From Rickettsiales bacterium (GTDB lineage Bacteria > Pseudomonadota > Alphaproteobacteria > Rickettsiales > CANDYO01): 7,491 nt of DNA. Shown here piece by piece: positions 6,936 to 7,491 of this stretch. Positions within the stretch are counted from its first letter, which is position 1; the number at the start of each line of letters is the position of its first letter. Location: positions 1 through 7,491 of the forward strand of contig CANDYO010000095.1 in NCBI GenBank assembly GCA_947424995.1, given 5' to 3'. The notes beneath the pieces are model-generated. The model searched no databases. It saw only the letters and a program-made list of their open reading frames with translations, and was not told the DNA's origin. The position numbers and the translations under genes are program-made.

Positions 6936-6951
6936 CTTTTCTTTAGCTGAA

Positions 6952-7359
6952 TTAGCCTTCGCATACTGCAAGTGTGTATGCCATATCACCAGAGAAGCTA
7001 TGTTTATCGTTAAAGTTTGTAGTAGCGTCATTAAATGTATTGCAAGCTACTTTACAGTCTTCGTATGCTGGAGAAGTATATTGAGAAGTAAGTTTTTCAT
7101 TTCTAACTTCACAAGCATGATATTCGGCTACTAATTTTAAAGCCTCAACATTATGAGCTAATTGGCCGTTTTCATGACGTAACTGAGCTTCATTAGCAAG
7201 GTGCTTAAAAAATTCAGCATTAATAAAGTTATGATGAGCTACGTTAGCAACGTGAGTTGCTTTTTGTGATGGAGCTGCATCAAATGTTGGCGCGCTAGCT
7301 AATGTTGCTTTTTGTGTTACGAAAGCTTCATGCTTTGCTTGGAATATACTATCTGTCAT
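6952..7359 (-). CDS. Small four-cysteine, histidine-rich protein of unknown function (135 aa)
   Basis: I do not recognise this family. The product has 135 residues, is rich in Ala, Asn and Thr, has nine His and no Trp, and lacks any signal peptide or membrane helix. Residues about 5-82 look mostly helical and hold most of the His (A-H-H at 41-43, K-H-L, R-H-E, L-A-H-N). The cysteine-bearing C-terminal half has Cys83, Cys102, Cys106 and Cys133 (spacing 18, 3, 26), the same pattern as the 106-aa neighbour, and ends with FSGDMAYTLAVCEG. The extra length relative to its paralogue lies at the N-terminus. AAGGAG (7367-7372) sits 7 bases before the ATG, supporting the start. It is the first gene of the pair, with a candidate promoter upstream and a hairpin terminator after it. 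Candidate roles such as metal or haem binding, a secreted effector, or an abundant structural protein cannot be separated from sequence alone. Confidence 0.8.
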   Translation of the reverse strand: MTDSIFQAKHEAFVTQKATLASAPTFDAAPSQKATHVANVAHHNFINAEFFKHLANEAQLRHENGQLAHNVEALKLVAEYHACEVRNEKLTSQYTSPAYEDCKVACNTFNDATTNFNDKHSFSGDMAYTLAVCEG

Positions 7360-7366
7360 AATTAAT

Positions 7367-7372
7367 CTCCTT
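7367..7372 (-). promoter_or_regulatory. Strong ribosome binding site of the 135-aa gene
   Basis: The minus strand reads AAGGAG, 7 bases before the ATG at 7359. The same hexamer precedes the paralogue, so both genes appear to be set up for strong translation. Confidence 0.85.
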
Positions 7373-7412
7373 AAGATTATATTAAATTTGTTTTATACTT
7401 TAAATTAGATTA

Positions 7413-7428
7413 GGTTAATAAGTTAACC
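7413..7428. promoter_or_regulatory. 16-base inverted repeat, possible operator or leader hairpin
   Basis: GGTTAA-TAAG-TTAACC is a perfect 6-bp inverted repeat with a 4-base centre, located 54 bases upstream of the 135-aa start codon. It lies just downstream of the start site expected from the candidate promoter at 7438-7466, or over the -35 region of a weaker alternative with TATAAA at 7392-7397. Either placement suits a repressor site, but a chance palindrome in AT-rich DNA is possible. Confidence 0.35.
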
Positions 7429-7437
7429 ATATATATA

Positions 7438-7466
7438 GTTATATCAGTAATATATACTTGCAACAA
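7438..7466 (-). promoter_or_regulatory. Candidate sigma-70 promoter of the small-protein pair
   Basis: On the minus strand TTGTTG (7461-7466) and TATAAC (7438-7443, five of six consensus bases) are separated by exactly 17 bases. Transcription would start near 7431, giving a leader of about 70 bases before the 135-aa gene. The -35 matches only three of six bases and the region is very AT-rich, so this is tentative. A second option is TATAAA at 7392-7397 with a poor -35. Confidence 0.35.
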
Positions 7467-7491
7467 CCTTTTTAAATATTTTTATTAGATT

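Noticed and set aside
6549..7359. Toxin-antitoxin module formed by the two small minus-strand genes
   Set aside because: The two proteins are paralogues of each other, are separated by 82 bases with a terminator-like hairpin, and show no toxin or DNA-binding motif; a toxin and its antitoxin are not normally related in this way.

Overview
The window is AT-rich (about one-third G+C by eye) and densely coded, with no truncated pathway genes, rRNA, tRNA, CRISPR array or transposase that I can see. The MlaE-like permease and its ATPase read very like the versions I remember from Rickettsia. Together with the low G+C, the weak ribosome binding sites and the short intergenic gaps, this suggests an alphaproteobacterium of the Rickettsiales type, probably an intracellular bacterium or endosymbiont. 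That placement is inference from memory of protein families; Holosporales-like bacteria are an alternative.

Positions 28-6353 (+ strand) hold seven genes in one tight, co-directional run with gaps of 0 to about 20 bases, almost certainly one operon. They are an MFS transporter, the MlaE-type permease and MlaF-type ATPase of a phospholipid/lipid ABC transporter, a CNNM/CorC membrane protein with a CBS pair, a secreted lytic transglycosylase, an RDD-family membrane protein and a membrane-anchored M15 zinc peptidase. The theme is the cell envelope: lipid asymmetry of the outer membrane (MlaEF), ion or envelope homeostasis (CNNM/CorC) and two complementary peptidoglycan hydrolases, one aimed at the glycan strand and one at the peptide.

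Positions 6354-6548 form a convergent, non-coding spacer. It contains a strong 14-bp-stem hairpin (6391-6424) without a clear U tract, which looks more like a palindromic repeat element than a standard terminator, followed by a stretch with several small overlapping inverted repeats.

Positions 6549-7359 (- strand) hold two small genes, transcribed leftwards in the order 135-aa protein then 106-aa protein. I recognise neither. They are divergent paralogues sharing a four-cysteine pattern, C-x18/19-C-x3-C-x26-C, and a closing motif F-x-G-[DE]-M-A-[FY]. Unlike every gene in the operon, both have a canonical AAGGAG ribosome binding site. A terminator-like hairpin lies between them, and a possible promoter with a 16-base inverted repeat lies upstream of the first. 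This pair is the most likely undescribed system in the window.
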